From Hathewaya massiliensis (GTDB lineage Bacteria > Bacillota > Clostridia > Clostridiales > Clostridiaceae), in NCBI RefSeq assembly GCF_902143515.1, contig NZ_CABFVD010000005.1, positions 62,001-126,000 of the forward strand: a stretch of 64,000 nt of DNA, read 5' to 3'. Below are positions 1 to 7,368 of the stretch, piece after piece. Numbering within the stretch: the first letter of the stretch is position 1; each line of letters opens with the position of its first letter. The translations under genes and the position numbers were made by a program. The notes beneath the pieces were generated by a model. That model was not told the origin of the DNA. It made no database searches and worked only from the letters and a program-made list of their open reading frames with translations.

Positions 1-61
1 TACTTCCGTTGCATGGATCGTAGCCTTCTTAGTATATAACATAGGAAATATGATTTTTTAA
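1..61 (+). CDS. C-terminal end of a FeoB-like membrane protein (partial)
   Basis: An open frame enters from the left edge (frame from base 2) and stops with TAA at 59-61. The 19 visible residues include AWIVAFLVYNIG, a hydrophobic ending like the last membrane segment of FeoB ferrous-iron transporters. The next gene encodes a DUF2325 protein, a family I recall beside feoB in clostridia, which fits. Only the tail is visible, so another polytopic transporter is possible. If the call is right, the genome has a second FeoB besides the complete one at 25540-27303. Confidence 0.4.
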   Translation, partial: TSVAWIVAFLVYNIGNMIF

Positions 62-114
62 AGTTTTCATAAGTTATTTCTTATAGTGAAAATCAAATAT
101 ATGGAGGTGGAAAA

Positions 115-408
115 ATGAGTGTTTTGGTAATCGGAGGAGATAGGATTCAGACTATAAGAAAAAAGTTAAGTGATTATGGTTTTCAGAATATAGATCATGT
201 AACTGGAAGAAAGAAGAATGATAAAAGAATGGATATATCTGAAAACTTTGATTTGGTTTTAGTACTTACGGATTTTATAGGACATACCTTAAGCAAAAGC
301 ATTAAAAATAAGGGTAAAGAAAAGGATGTAAAAGTTTTATTTGCAAAAAGGTCATGGACTGCAATTGAAGAGCAAGTAAAGGAATTTATACAATGTTACA
401 ATAAATAA
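115..408 (+). CDS. DUF2325 domain protein
   Basis: This 97-residue soluble protein starts at ATG 115 behind the SD GGAGGTGG (103-110). It opens with SVLVIGGDRI, a short beta-strand and glycine turn, followed by DYGFQNIDHVTGRKK, both typical of the DUF2325 family. Members are small single-domain proteins of unknown biochemical role, sometimes met beside metal transporters. It lies 53 bases after the FeoB-like tail on the same strand, so the two may be cotranscribed. No catalytic residues can be assigned. The family call is fairly secure and the function is open. Confidence 0.75.
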   Translation: MSVLVIGGDRIQTIRKKLSDYGFQNIDHVTGRKKNDKRMDISENFDLVLVLTDFIGHTLSKSIKNKGKEKDVKVLFAKRSWTAIEEQVKEFIQCYNK

Positions 409-447
409 ATCTTTTGTAGTGATTTTTTCTAGTAATTATAATTATAG

Positions 448-498
448 AAGCTTAAATTTATGGTAATTATAGATTAAAAGAACTATAAATTTAAGCTT
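448..498. repeat. Inverted repeat with AAGCTTAAATTTA arms
   Basis: Perfect 13-base arms AAGCTTAAATTTA (448-460) and TAAATTTAAGCTT (486-498) enclose a 25-base loop. There is no T-run directly after it. The AAGCTTAAA core resembles the family A hairpins elsewhere in this window, but the match is too short to assign it to that family. Confidence 0.5.
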
Positions 499-505
499 AA
501 AGTAT

Positions 506-547
506 AGAAGGATTTACATACTGTGTAAGTATATAAATCCTTCTTTT
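506..547 (+). terminator. Intrinsic terminator-like hairpin
   Basis: Arms AGAAGGATTTA (506-516) and TAAATCCTTCT (534-544) pair fully and are followed by TTTAAT. This is the likely end of the DUF2325 transcript, lying about 100 bases after its stop codon. Confidence 0.6.
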
Positions 548-567
548 AATTATGCATAATTCAATTA

Positions 568-661
568 GGTCATAGTTTTAGCCTTGCTTATATATAAACT
601 TTTGATGTCAATCTATATTAAAGATAGGCCTATCTGGATGGCAAGAGAAACTTTAATGACC
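568..661 (+). other. Structured intergenic segment of unknown role
   Basis: The 500-base gap before the SDR gene contains a nested long-range fold. GGTCAT (568-573) pairs with ATGACC (656-661), AGTTT (574-578) with AAACT (648-652), and CTTGC (583-587) with GCAAG (641-645). The palindrome GATAGGCCTATC lies inside. This looks like an RNA leader or structured repeat, but I do not recognise a known riboswitch class. It ends well before a likely -10 element near 870, so it may not belong to the SDR transcript. Confidence 0.3.
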
Positions 662-923
662 ATTTATATTATGTGTTTTTATTTAATATATATTCTAGTT
701 AATAGCTTAAACTATATATTACCAATACCATAGATGTATGCTACTTTTAATCTTTCAAAAATTTGTACATATGACTAATTTAATATTAACAGAGAAAAAT
801 TAATATATAATATAATATGTAAAAGTTAATCTATGTATTAGGTTAATGTTAATTAAGAAAGATTAATATATGCTATAATAAGTAGTGTTTTTAGTAAATC
901 TTATAGTAAAGAAGGAGTTAAAG

Positions 924-1667
924 ATGAATACTTTAAGTGGAAAAGTTGTTTTAATTACAGGCGCTTCAAGGGGTATAGGAAAAGCTATAGCTTTAAGATT
1001 TGCAGAGGAAGGTGCTTCTGTAATTATTAATTATAAAAAAAGCCATGTAGAAGCTGAAGAGGTGAAATCTACTATTGAGGAATTAGGGGGATATGCTTTT
1101 TTACTTCAAGGAGATGTTTCCAACTATACTACATGTAGTAATATGATGAAGACTATAATAGATAAGTTTGGCAAAATAGATATTTTAATAAACAATGCTG
1201 CAGTTTCACAAATAGGACTTTTTTATGATTGTACAGAGGAAGCTTTTGATAATATTATAAATACAAATTTAAAGGGAGTTTTTAACTTAACCCATAATGC
1301 TGTAAAGCATATGCTACTTAAAGGAAATGGTGTAGTTATAAACATATCATCTATGTGGGGTGAAGTTGGGGCTTCTTGTGAGGTTATATATTCAGCATCT
1401 AAGGGCGGAATAAATGCTTTTACAAAGGCACTAGGCAAGGAACTTGCACCATCCAATATAAGGGTAAATGCTATTTCTCCAGGAGTTATAGATACTTCTA
1501 TGAATTCATGGTTATCAGAAGAGGAAAAGGAAGATTTAGTTTCTGAAATACCCATGATGAGAATGGGATTACCTAAAGAAATTGCAAATCTTGCAGTATT
1601 TCTAGCTAGTGATCAATGTGCCTATATGACAGGACAAATATTAAGGGTAGACGGTGGATTTATATAA
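924..1667 (+). CDS. SDR-family oxidoreductase (FabG/YmfI-like)
   Basis: A classical short-chain dehydrogenase of 247 residues. The start is ATG 924 because GAAGGAG (911-917) lies six bases upstream; an upstream in-frame start has no such site. The NAD(P)-binding motif TGASRGIG lies near residue 12, NNAA near 90, the catalytic serine in INISSMWG, and YSASKGG supplies the Tyr-x-x-x-Lys pair. The protein ends in DGGFI. Family members reduce 3-oxoacyl-ACP or other ketones. The GASCEVIYSASKG stretch reminds me of YmfI-type enzymes, named as the elongation factor P 5-aminopentanone reductase in Bacillus, so that role is a real alternative to FabG. No fatty-acid gene adjoins it. Confidence 0.85.
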   Translation: MNTLSGKVVLITGASRGIGKAIALRFAEEGASVIINYKKSHVEAEEVKSTIEELGGYAFLLQGDVSNYTTCSNMMKTIIDKFGKIDILINNAAVSQIGLFYDCTEEAFDNIINTNLKGVFNLTHNAVKHMLLKGNGVVINISSMWGEVGASCEVIYSASKGGINAFTKALGKELAPSNIRVNAISPGVIDTSMNSWLSEEEKEDLVSEIPMMRMGLPKEIANLAVFLASDQCAYMTGQILRVDGGFI

Positions 1668-1702
1668 GGATTAGGGTGCATAGTCATGGGATAAAAATAT
1701 AT
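1668..1702 (+). repeat. Fragment of family B repeat (3' end only)
   Basis: Directly after the SDR stop codon the sequence ATTAGGGTGCATAGTCAT followed by GGGATAAAAAT closely matches the 3' end of the B copies at 7876-7997 (ATTAGGGTGGATAGTAAT) and 52131-52257 (ATTAGAATAGATAGTCAT). Only the last ~35 bases of the element are present. Confidence 0.55.
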
Positions 1703-1826
1703 AGTATAAAAAGGTCATATAGAATTAATATAGAGTTAATAAAATATTAATATATAACTATGTGATATATGATACAATATAACAAAGATAAAGTTATCAT
1801 ATAAAACAAGGTAAGGTGAAAATTCT

Positions 1827-2189
1827 ATGGAAAATAGTTTTAATAAAGGAGTAGGAAATTTGAAAAAACATCTGTACAATATATTACTTCTAGTTTTAGG
1901 TTTATTTTTGTTAGGATTTTTTCTAAAAGCATCATTATATATAGGCATTGCAGCACTTTCAATTTTTGCCATCTATAAAATGTGGCAATCTGGAAAGACA
2001 TGGTACTTTAAGTTAAAAAAGAATAAGGAAAAAAGAATTTATGAGAGAGAAATTTCTAAAATGAGAGAAAATAAGGGTAACACAACCTATATGGAAGTGG
2101 AAGTTTCTAAAGATGACATAGAAGAAGACTCAACAAGACCTTTTACGTACATTGATGTTCAGTATGAGGAAGTACAAAAAACTAAATAA
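1827..2189 (+). CDS. Small single-pass membrane protein, unknown
   Basis: A 120-residue protein starting at ATG 1827 with SD AAGGTG (1813-1818). Residues about 15-52 form a hydrophobic hairpin or long membrane segment (LYNILLLVLGLFLLGFFLKA, then IGIAALSIFAIY). A basic stretch follows (FKLKKNKEKR), then an acidic, Glu/Asp-rich cytoplasmic tail. I do not recognise a family. The SDR gene lies upstream and the sigma factor gene starts 131 bases downstream. A membrane protein just ahead of a sigma factor could suggest a regulatory partner such as an anti-sigma factor, but nothing in the sequence shows this. Confidence 0.6.
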   Translation: MENSFNKGVGNLKKHLYNILLLVLGLFLLGFFLKASLYIGIAALSIFAIYKMWQSGKTWYFKLKKNKEKRIYEREISKMRENKGNTTYMEVEVSKDDIEEDSTRPFTYIDVQYEEVQKTK

Positions 2190-2195
2190 GTTTGT

Positions 2196-2312
2196 CCCTC
2201 TTTGTGAGTATGCGCATATATAAATTATAGAACAAAGGTTTGCTTAAATTGGTATAATATGCTACAATTTTACCAAAGAACGTTTGTTCGTGCATGATAC
2301 TCACTAGGAGGG
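2196..2312 (+). promoter_or_regulatory. Long inverted repeat covering the sigma-gene SD
   Basis: CCCTC (2196-2200) and GTGAGTAT (2204-2211) are complementary to ATACTCAC (2297-2304) and GAGGG (2308-2312). The latter is the SD of the sigma gene at 2320. A second nested stem is GAACAAA (2230-2236) with TTTGTTC (2283-2289). If transcription begins upstream of 2196, the SD is buried in a two-part stem. A TATAAT at 2253-2258 inside the loop could instead start a shorter RNA lacking the 5' arm. The arms could also be DNA operators. Confidence 0.5.
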
Positions 2313-2319
2313 TTTTTTT

Positions 2320-2904
2320 ATGGGGAAAAATAAGATAAATAAAGATGAGAGTATGATCCTTAGAGCTAAAGAAGGAGACGGAGAGGCCATGGAAAATCTT
2401 TTAAATAGCTTCAAACCCTACATAATAAAGAGGGCTACAGGAGTATATTTAAAAGGTTATGAGATGGATGATTTAATTCAGATAGGATATATGTATGTTA
2501 TAAATTGCATAGAAAAATATAAAATAGGATCCAACAGTTTTACAACCTATGTGGTTAGGGCCATAGATAATGGTTTTAACAATGAAATTAGGAAAAGAGC
2601 AAAATGGAATTATGAATATAGTATAGATAAAAGTGTTGATGAAGAGGTTTCAGTTATGGATTTTATTCCCTGTGACATTAATATTGAAGATGACTATTTA
2701 GAAAAAGAGGAGAAAGAAATTGTATATAAACTTATAAAAGAACTTCCAAAGGACTATGGTCATGTAATTGAAGAAGTGTTCATAAATGAATGCGCTATAG
2801 GAGATTATGCAGAAAAATATAACTTAACCTATAGTGCTGTGGTAAAAAGAAAAAATAGGGCCTTGAAAAAATTAAGAGAGAGGATTAAAAATAGTGAGCT
2901 TTAG
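2320..2904 (+). CDS. Sigma-70 family RNA polymerase sigma factor
   Basis: A 194-residue alternative sigma factor with only regions 2 and 4. Region 2 runs from about residue 12 to 90: LLNSFKPYIIKRA, the core-binding GYEMDDLIQIGYMYVINCIEKY, then the -10 recognition stretch FTTYVVRAIDNGFNNEIRK. A linker of ~40 residues leads to region 4 (about 135-190) with the helix-turn-helix CAIGDYAEKYNLTYSAVVKR. Its size and layout are like the small clostridial factors that control toxins or bacteriocins (TcdR, BotR, UviA) and also SigH-like factors; I cannot place it further. The start follows AGGAGGG (2306-2312). No toxin gene lies nearby. Regulation through the upstream inverted repeat is likely. Confidence 0.82.
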   Translation: MGKNKINKDESMILRAKEGDGEAMENLLNSFKPYIIKRATGVYLKGYEMDDLIQIGYMYVINCIEKYKIGSNSFTTYVVRAIDNGFNNEIRKRAKWNYEYSIDKSVDEEVSVMDFIPCDINIEDDYLEKEEKEIVYKLIKELPKDYGHVIEEVFINECAIGDYAEKYNLTYSAVVKRKNRALKKLRERIKNSEL

Positions 2905-2908
2905 TTAA

Positions 2909-2952
2909 ATTAAAAATGAGCCACATATTTAATTTTTGTCCTCATTTTTAAT
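2909..2952 (+). terminator. Terminator-like hairpin after the sigma gene
   Basis: Arms ATTAAAAATGAG (2909-2920) and CTCATTTTTAAT (2941-2952) are perfectly complementary across a 20-base loop, five bases after the sigma stop codon. The arms are A/T rich enough to serve either strand. Confidence 0.6.
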
Positions 2953-2959
2953 GTAATTA

Positions 2960-3091
2960 TTGTTTTTATGGTTACCACTTTAACATTACTCTCACCTTTA
3001 AAAGATTAGTATTAATGGGGTTGCGGTTTTAAATAAGGATTTATAAGCTTTAGTGGGAGTAGGGATTCCCCTTAAAGCTTATAAATCTTTT
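2960..3091 (-). repeat. Composite repeat, family A hairpin plus degenerate B
   Basis: The hairpin at 3035-3091 has arms GATTTATAAGCTTTA and TAAAGCTTATAAATC with an inner GGGA...TTCCC pair, the best formed family A copy. On the minus strand it is followed by CCTTATTTAAAACCGC and then AGAGTAATGTTAAAGTGG, which resemble the two ends of family B. The A part is clear; the B part is judged by eye. The element lies just past the 3' end of the MarR gene and could end its transcript. Confidence 0.55.
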
Positions 3092-3103
3092 TATGTTTAT
3101 CTA

Positions 3104-3547
3104 TTATTTAGAATAGTTTTTTAATAGTTCAAGATTTGCTATAAATTTTTTCTTATCTTCATCACTCATTAATTTTAGGGCATCGTCTAAATATGTACAA
3201 CGTTCTTGTAAAACCTTATCTAAGAGTTCATAACCCTTTTTAGATCCTCTAACTTTAACAACACGTCTATCTTTGTCATCTCTAATACGATAAACTAACT
3301 CACTTTTTTCCATTCTATCAATTAAATCAGTAATTGTACTAGGAGCTAAATAAAGAATAGAACTTAATTCACCTATGGTCAATTCTTCCTTACATAAAAT
3401 CCACTGAAGGGCATCAAATTGTGGTGGAGTTATATTGAAATCAGAGAGAATCTCTCTTCCTTTTTTTTTAATATCAAAACAAACTCTTCTTAAAAGCTCT
3501 TCAATTATAGAAATATTCTCACAGTGCTGTTCTTTATCCTCTTTCAT
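3104..3547 (-). CDS. MarR-family transcriptional regulator
   Basis: A 147-residue winged-helix repressor of the MarR family. An N-terminal helix with RVCFDIKKKGREILSDF leads to FDALQWIL, then the recognition region ELTIGELSSILYLAPSTITD and the wing LVYRIRDDKDRRVVKVRGS, with a C-terminal dimerisation helix. MarR proteins act as dimers on palindromes and are released by small ligands or oxidation. The start at 3547 follows AAAGGAGC. A strong promoter overlaps the palindrome ATTCGCGAAT upstream, so autorepression is likely. The neighbouring aminotransferase gene lies on the same strand upstream, separated by a terminator, so its target genes are not evident. Confidence 0.88.
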   Translation of the reverse strand: MKEDKEQHCENISIIEELLRRVCFDIKKKGREILSDFNITPPQFDALQWILCKEELTIGELSSILYLAPSTITDLIDRMEKSELVYRIRDDKDRRVVKVRGSKKGYELLDKVLQERCTYLDDALKLMSDEDKKKFIANLELLKNYSK

Positions 3548-3571
3548 TTAAAAGCTCCTTTCGTTTTAACC

Positions 3572-3610
3572 ATTCGCGAATATTATACTATTATATACAT
3601 ATATAGTCAA
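3572..3610 (-). promoter_or_regulatory. marR promoter with palindromic operator
   Basis: On the minus strand TTGACT (3605-3610) and TATAAT (3582-3587) are separated by exactly 17 bases, a near-consensus vegetative promoter. The palindrome ATTCGCGAAT (3572-3581) touches the -10 and covers the expected start point. This is the arrangement expected for a self-repressing MarR regulator. Confidence 0.7.
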
Positions 3611-3629
3611 CTTATCTAAGAGATTAAAT

Positions 3630-3662
3630 AAACTAACCTCCGTTATAAGATGAGGTTAGTTT
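3630..3662 (-). terminator. Intrinsic terminator of the PLP-enzyme gene
   Basis: Arms AAACTAACCTC (3630-3640) and GAGGTTAGTTT (3652-3662) are perfectly complementary. On the minus strand they are followed by a T-rich run, right after the stop of the gene at 3668-5008. Confidence 0.7.
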
Positions 3663-3667
3663 TATAT

Positions 3668-5008
3668 TTAAAAATAAGAAAAATTATAATCTTTATATTT
3701 ATCCAAAAGATATTTTTGGTTTTTCATAATTATTTTTAATGCCTGTACAAATTTATATACCTCTTCTTCTGTATTATAAAGACCAAAGCTTACTCTTACC
3801 ATACCGGGCCTATTTATTTTTACTTTTCTATATTTTTCAGCTTCTTCTTCTGAAATTTGAAGTATTCTTTGTACGTAAGGTTGAGCACAAAAGCACCCAC
3901 TTCTAGTTGCAATTCCAAACTCATAGGAAAGAATCTTTGCTAAGGTTTCATGGTGTATTCCTTCCAAATTAAAGGGAACTATACCAAGAGAGTCCTCTAT
4001 ATTAAAGTCAGAGTATATAGTTATATAGTCTAAGTCTTTTAATTCATTTAGCAAGTATTCTTTTAACTTTTTCTCTTTAATATCTATAGTATCTAGGTTT
4101 AAATATTCTAAGGTTTTTATAGCAACACTAAGAGAAACAGCGCCTATGATATTAGGAGAGCCAGCCTCATCTTTATGTGGTGGTTCTGCCCATGTAACTT
4201 TTTTATGTGTTACAATATCCACAGTACCTCCACCCTTATGATCAGGTTCCCCATATAAAAAATCTTCATAGCTTCCAATAAGCACTCCAGTACCAAATGG
4301 ACAATACATTTTGTGTGAAGAGAAAACCAAAAAATCTATATGGGCAGGGTCATCATGGGGATTCATATGAATTTTACAATGAGGTGTAAGCTGAGCCCCA
4401 TCTACTAAAATTTTAGCACCGTATTTATGAGATAATTTAGCTATTTCATAAATAGGATTTACATACCCTGTAACATTGGAGGCTCCGGTAACAGCAACTA
4501 GTTTAACTCTTCCTCTGTATTTTATTAGTTTATTTTCTAAATCATTAATATCTAATCTATTATTATCATCTATATCAACATACTGAATTTCATAACCTTC
4601 TCTCCAAGGAAGATCATTAGAATGATGTTCCATGGTTGTGCTTAAAACAATAGAATTTTCATTTCTAAATTTTAACCTATTAGCTAACTTATTTATAGCT
4701 TCTGTAGTATTCTTTACATAGACTACCACATCTTTACTTTTATCTCCACCTACAAAATCTAGAACTATATTTTTAGAGTATTCATATAATGCAGAGGAAA
4801 GCTGTGATTTATATCCAGTTCCTCTATGATAGGAAGAGTAATATGGTGCAAATTTTTGTACCTCTTTTAAAACTGTTTTTAGAGGAGGAGTTGTAGCTGC
4901 ATTGTCAAAATTTATTTCTTTAACTAACTTTCCACTTTCTGTTGGTATCATTTTATCTATACCAGATATAATATTCCTATACAAATTAACCTTTTTATAA
5001 TTTTTCAT
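3668..5008 (-). CDS. Class V aminotransferase / SufS-like cysteine desulfurase homologue
   Basis: A fold-type I PLP enzyme of 446 residues, starting at 5008 because GGAGGTAA stands just upstream; a longer in-frame start has no SD. FDNAATTPP near residue 38 and TMEHHSNDLPWR are typical of the SufS/CsdA branch. ILVDGAQ holds the PLP aspartate and FSSHKMYCPFG the PLP lysine. RSGCFCAQPY supplies a cysteine at the position used for sulfur transfer. Known relatives release sulfur from cysteine or act as related lyases. No Suf or Isc partner gene adjoins it, so its sulfur acceptor is unknown, and a role other than Fe-S assembly is possible. It is longer than usual SufS (~410), with extra C-terminal residues. 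Confidence 0.8.
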   Translation of the reverse strand: MKNYKKVNLYRNIISGIDKMIPTESGKLVKEINFDNAATTPPLKTVLKEVQKFAPYYSSYHRGTGYKSQLSSALYEYSKNIVLDFVGGDKSKDVVVYVKNTTEAINKLANRLKFRNENSIVLSTTMEHHSNDLPWREGYEIQYVDIDDNNRLDINDLENKLIKYRGRVKLVAVTGASNVTGYVNPIYEIAKLSHKYGAKILVDGAQLTPHCKIHMNPHDDPAHIDFLVFSSHKMYCPFGTGVLIGSYEDFLYGEPDHKGGGTVDIVTHKKVTWAEPPHKDEAGSPNIIGAVSLSVAIKTLEYLNLDTIDIKEKKLKEYLLNELKDLDYITIYSDFNIEDSLGIVPFNLEGIHHETLAKILSYEFGIATRSGCFCAQPYVQRILQISEEEAEKYRKVKINRPGMVRVSFGLYNTEEEVYKFVQALKIIMKNQKYLLDKYKDYNFSYF

Positions 5009-5206
5009 ACTGTTACCTCCTATAAGCAAAAAAGCTTAAGGCAATAGATAGCTGTCTATAATATATCCTATGAAAAAAAATAATCTATGTGAATAAATTT
5101 TTATATATAAAGTTAATAACACTTTTCCTGCTTTATTAATATAATAGTAATGTACAAGATACTTACAAAGGATAAAAAATTGAAAAAATGAAAGGGGAGA
5201 GATTGG

Positions 5207-5296
5207 ATGTTTTGCTGCTGTTTTTTCCTAATTATAATATTATTGATTTTTTGTTGTTGTAGATCTAGAATTGGATTTTCCTCCTGTTGCTGCTAA
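5207..5296 (+). CDS. 29-residue peptide with three CCC clusters
   Basis: A very short gene, ATG 5207 to TAA 5294-5296, behind the SD AAAGGGGAGAG (5191-5201). The peptide has nine cysteines in three triplets: residues 3-5, 16-18 and 27-29. The first two bracket a hydrophobic span (FFLIIILLIF) long enough to cross or enter a membrane, and the basic RSR lies between the second and third. A strong terminator follows ten bases after the stop, and TATAAT occurs at 5140-5145, so it looks like a complete one-gene unit. I do not recognise the peptide. Membrane-bound metal or thiol chemistry is possible but not shown. Confidence 0.6.
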   Translation: MFCCCFFLIIILLIFCCCRSRIGFSSCCC

Positions 5297-5306
5297 ATTA
5301 TAGTTT

Positions 5307-5340
5307 GGACGGCCTATAAAATAAGGCTGTCCATTTTTTT
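5307..5340 (+). terminator. Strong intrinsic terminator
   Basis: GGACGGCCT (5307-5315) pairs with AGGCTGTCC (5324-5332; one G-T pair) and a seven-T run follows at 5334-5340. It closes the cysteine-rich micropeptide unit. Confidence 0.9.
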
Positions 5341-5410
5341 ATGAATAATTGAGAAAAAACAAGTATAACATATAATATAAAGAAAAAAACAGGAGGATAA
5401 CAACGGCATT

Positions 5411-5899
5411 ATGGAAAAGAAAAATCAAAAATTTAATCTCTTTTACTTTCTATTATCAATAATAATAACCATGGGAACAGGTTTTATAAGTGGCATCCTA
5501 ACTAAAAATTCTATGCAATTCTATAAAGAGCTTAAGAAACCTATTTTTTCACCACCTTCCTTTGTTTTTCCCATAGTTTGGACTATACTTTACTTTCTTA
5601 TGGGAGTTGCTTTATATAAAATACTTAAGCTTAAAAGTGAAGGAAAAAATGTAAATAAAGCTCTAGTGCTTTTTTTTATTCAATTATTTTTAAATTTCCT
5701 ATGGCCTATAATATTTTTTAGAAAAAGATTAATTTTTATAGCCTTTCTAGAATTAATATTACTAATTATATTTATCCTATTTACCATAATAGAATTTTAC
5801 AAAAAGGATAAAAAGGCAGCTTATTTATTGATACCTTATATTTTATGGTGTATTTTTGCAGCAGTTTTAAATTTTTATATTTGGTTTTTAAATGCATAG
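5411..5899 (+). CDS. tspO: TspO/MBR family membrane protein
   Basis: A 162-residue five-helix membrane protein of the TspO / translocator family, which binds tetrapyrroles and related ligands. The family signature is visible: the early GTGFISG, then FYKELKKPIFSPPSFVFPIVWTILYFLMG and later LFLNFLWPIIFF, with Trp and Pro at the usual places. The five hydrophobic segments lie at about 12-30, 50-68, 85-103, 106-127 and 138-158. The ATG at 5411 is 14 bases from AGGAGG (5391-5396), which is long; an ATT at 5408 is an alternative. It appears to be transcribed alone, ending at the hairpin at 5911-5950. Confidence 0.9.
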   Translation: MEKKNQKFNLFYFLLSIIITMGTGFISGILTKNSMQFYKELKKPIFSPPSFVFPIVWTILYFLMGVALYKILKLKSEGKNVNKALVLFFIQLFLNFLWPIIFFRKRLIFIAFLELILLIIFILFTIIEFYKKDKKAAYLLIPYILWCIFAAVLNFYIWFLNA

Positions 5900-5910
5900 T
5901 AGAAAGTTTT

Positions 5911-5950
5911 AAAATCCCTATAATAATTTTTAAATTATTATAGGGATTTT
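5911..5950 (+). terminator. Terminator hairpin after tspO
   Basis: AAAATCCCTATAATAATTT (5911-5929) is fully complementary to the sequence ending AGGGATTTT at 5950, with a minimal loop. Confidence 0.75.
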
Positions 5951-6057
5951 ATATTAAATATAAAAAATCATCCTCCAGGTATTGGAAAATATTTGTAAAT
6001 GGTATATAATGTAATATATATTTAATATATTAAAAAGTAAAGCAGGTGGTGAAAGAA

Positions 6058-7278
6058 GTGTTGCTTTCTAAAAAAATGTTTAATACAACAAACCTAACTA
6101 GAAAAGAAAAAATGCTTAAGGAAAAAGAAATGAGTAGAAAGAGAGCATTTAAAATATTATGTTGTTTAAGTTTAATAATAGGTATCCTATATTTTAATCC
6201 TGTAATAAGAGTAAATCTAGATAAAACTTTTAGAAGTGATCCAGAGGTAACGGGAATTTACAAAGCAAAGGTTATGGGAGTTAAAAGGGAGGAATACACT
6301 TATCTTGAGAATACCTACGAAAAAAATAAGGGGGTGCAAAGTATAGCTGTAGAAGTAACCAATGGTGAGTTAAAAGGAAAAATTTTAGATATACAAAATA
6401 ACTATGACTATACAAATCCATATAGCTATGTTATTAAAAAAGGAGATAAAGTTCTCTTATCTGTAAATAAAAATATGAGTGGAAGTATAGAAAATGTATA
6501 TATACATGATTTTGATCGAAGTGTATATCTAATAGTTCTAGTAGCACTATTTCTTATGATCTTAATTATTTTTGGAGGTTTAAAAGGTGTAAAAACCTTC
6601 ATATCTATAGCTATTATTCTTCCAATAATACTTAAAGTTGTTCCATATTATTTATTAAAGGGATACAATCATTTATTTGTTATATTTATAAGCAGTTTTA
6701 TTATAATTTCAATATTATCTTTAATATTATGGGGAATAAATAAAGAATCACTGTCAACTTTAATTGGCTCAGTAGGAGGTATGATTTTTGGTGGAATTTT
6801 GCTTTTCGTTTTTCAATATCTTTTAAGGATAACGGGAATCACTAGTGGAAACATGGAGTCTATTGTATATGGTGACACTCAAATAAATTTCATAGGAATA
6901 TTATTTGGTGGCATAATAATAGGATCCTTAGGTGCTATAATGCATACAAGCTTAAATATTACAAAAGCTATGAAAGAAGCTGAATTTCAAACTATGAATA
7001 TGAAGTTTTTAGAGCTTTTAAAGGTTGGATTTAGGGAAGGGAAAGAAACTATTGGTGCCATGTCAAGCACTTTAATACTTGCTTATTTAGGAGCAACTTT
7101 GCAAACTGTAGTTATACTTATGGTTTCAAATAATATGTCCTTAACTAGAGGTATAAATGGTGAAACTATGGTATTAGAGGTTTTGAGAATTATAACAGGG
7201 GTCTTAGGCTTTATTTTTGCAATTCCAGTTACAACTTTAGCTTATGCTCTAATAAGTAAAAGAAATGTTTCTAAGTAG
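6058..7278 (+). CDS. YibE/F family membrane protein
   Basis: A polytopic membrane protein of about 406 residues of the YibE/F-like family, whose transported substrate is unknown. There is one N-terminal membrane anchor, then an extracytoplasmic domain of ~110 residues containing NNYDYTNPYSYVIKKGDKVLL. About seven further helices include IFGGLKGVKTFISIA, SVGGMIFGGILLFVF, GIIIGSLGAIMHTSLNI and the loop GFREGKETIGAMSSTLILAY, all characteristic of YibE/F. The SD AGGTGG (6044-6049) best fits GTG 6058 or TTG 6061; a GTG at 6046 overlaps the SD. The gene has no clear operon partner; the next gene is 90 bases away. Confidence 0.85.
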   Translation: MLLSKKMFNTTNLTRKEKMLKEKEMSRKRAFKILCCLSLIIGILYFNPVIRVNLDKTFRSDPEVTGIYKAKVMGVKREEYTYLENTYEKNKGVQSIAVEVTNGELKGKILDIQNNYDYTNPYSYVIKKGDKVLLSVNKNMSGSIENVYIHDFDRSVYLIVLVALFLMILIIFGGLKGVKTFISIAIILPIILKVVPYYLLKGYNHLFVIFISSFIIISILSLILWGINKESLSTLIGSVGGMIFGGILLFVFQYLLRITGITSGNMESIVYGDTQINFIGILFGGIIIGSLGAIMHTSLNITKAMKEAEFQTMNMKFLELLKVGFREGKETIGAMSSTLILAYLGATLQTVVILMVSNNMSLTRGINGETMVLEVLRIITGVLGFIFAIPVTTLAYALISKRNVSK

Positions 7279-7368
7279 ATTTCAAATATGTGAATCATTA
7301 ATTCACTTTTAAAGAAGAGTATGATAAAATGACTTTAATTAATAATATAAGGAAAAGAGGATGTTCTC

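Noticed and set aside
2320-2904. Sigma factor assigned as a toxin regulator (TcdR/BotR/TetR type)
   Set aside because: The layout is similar, but no toxin, bacteriocin or holin gene is near and the sequence is not close enough to decide.
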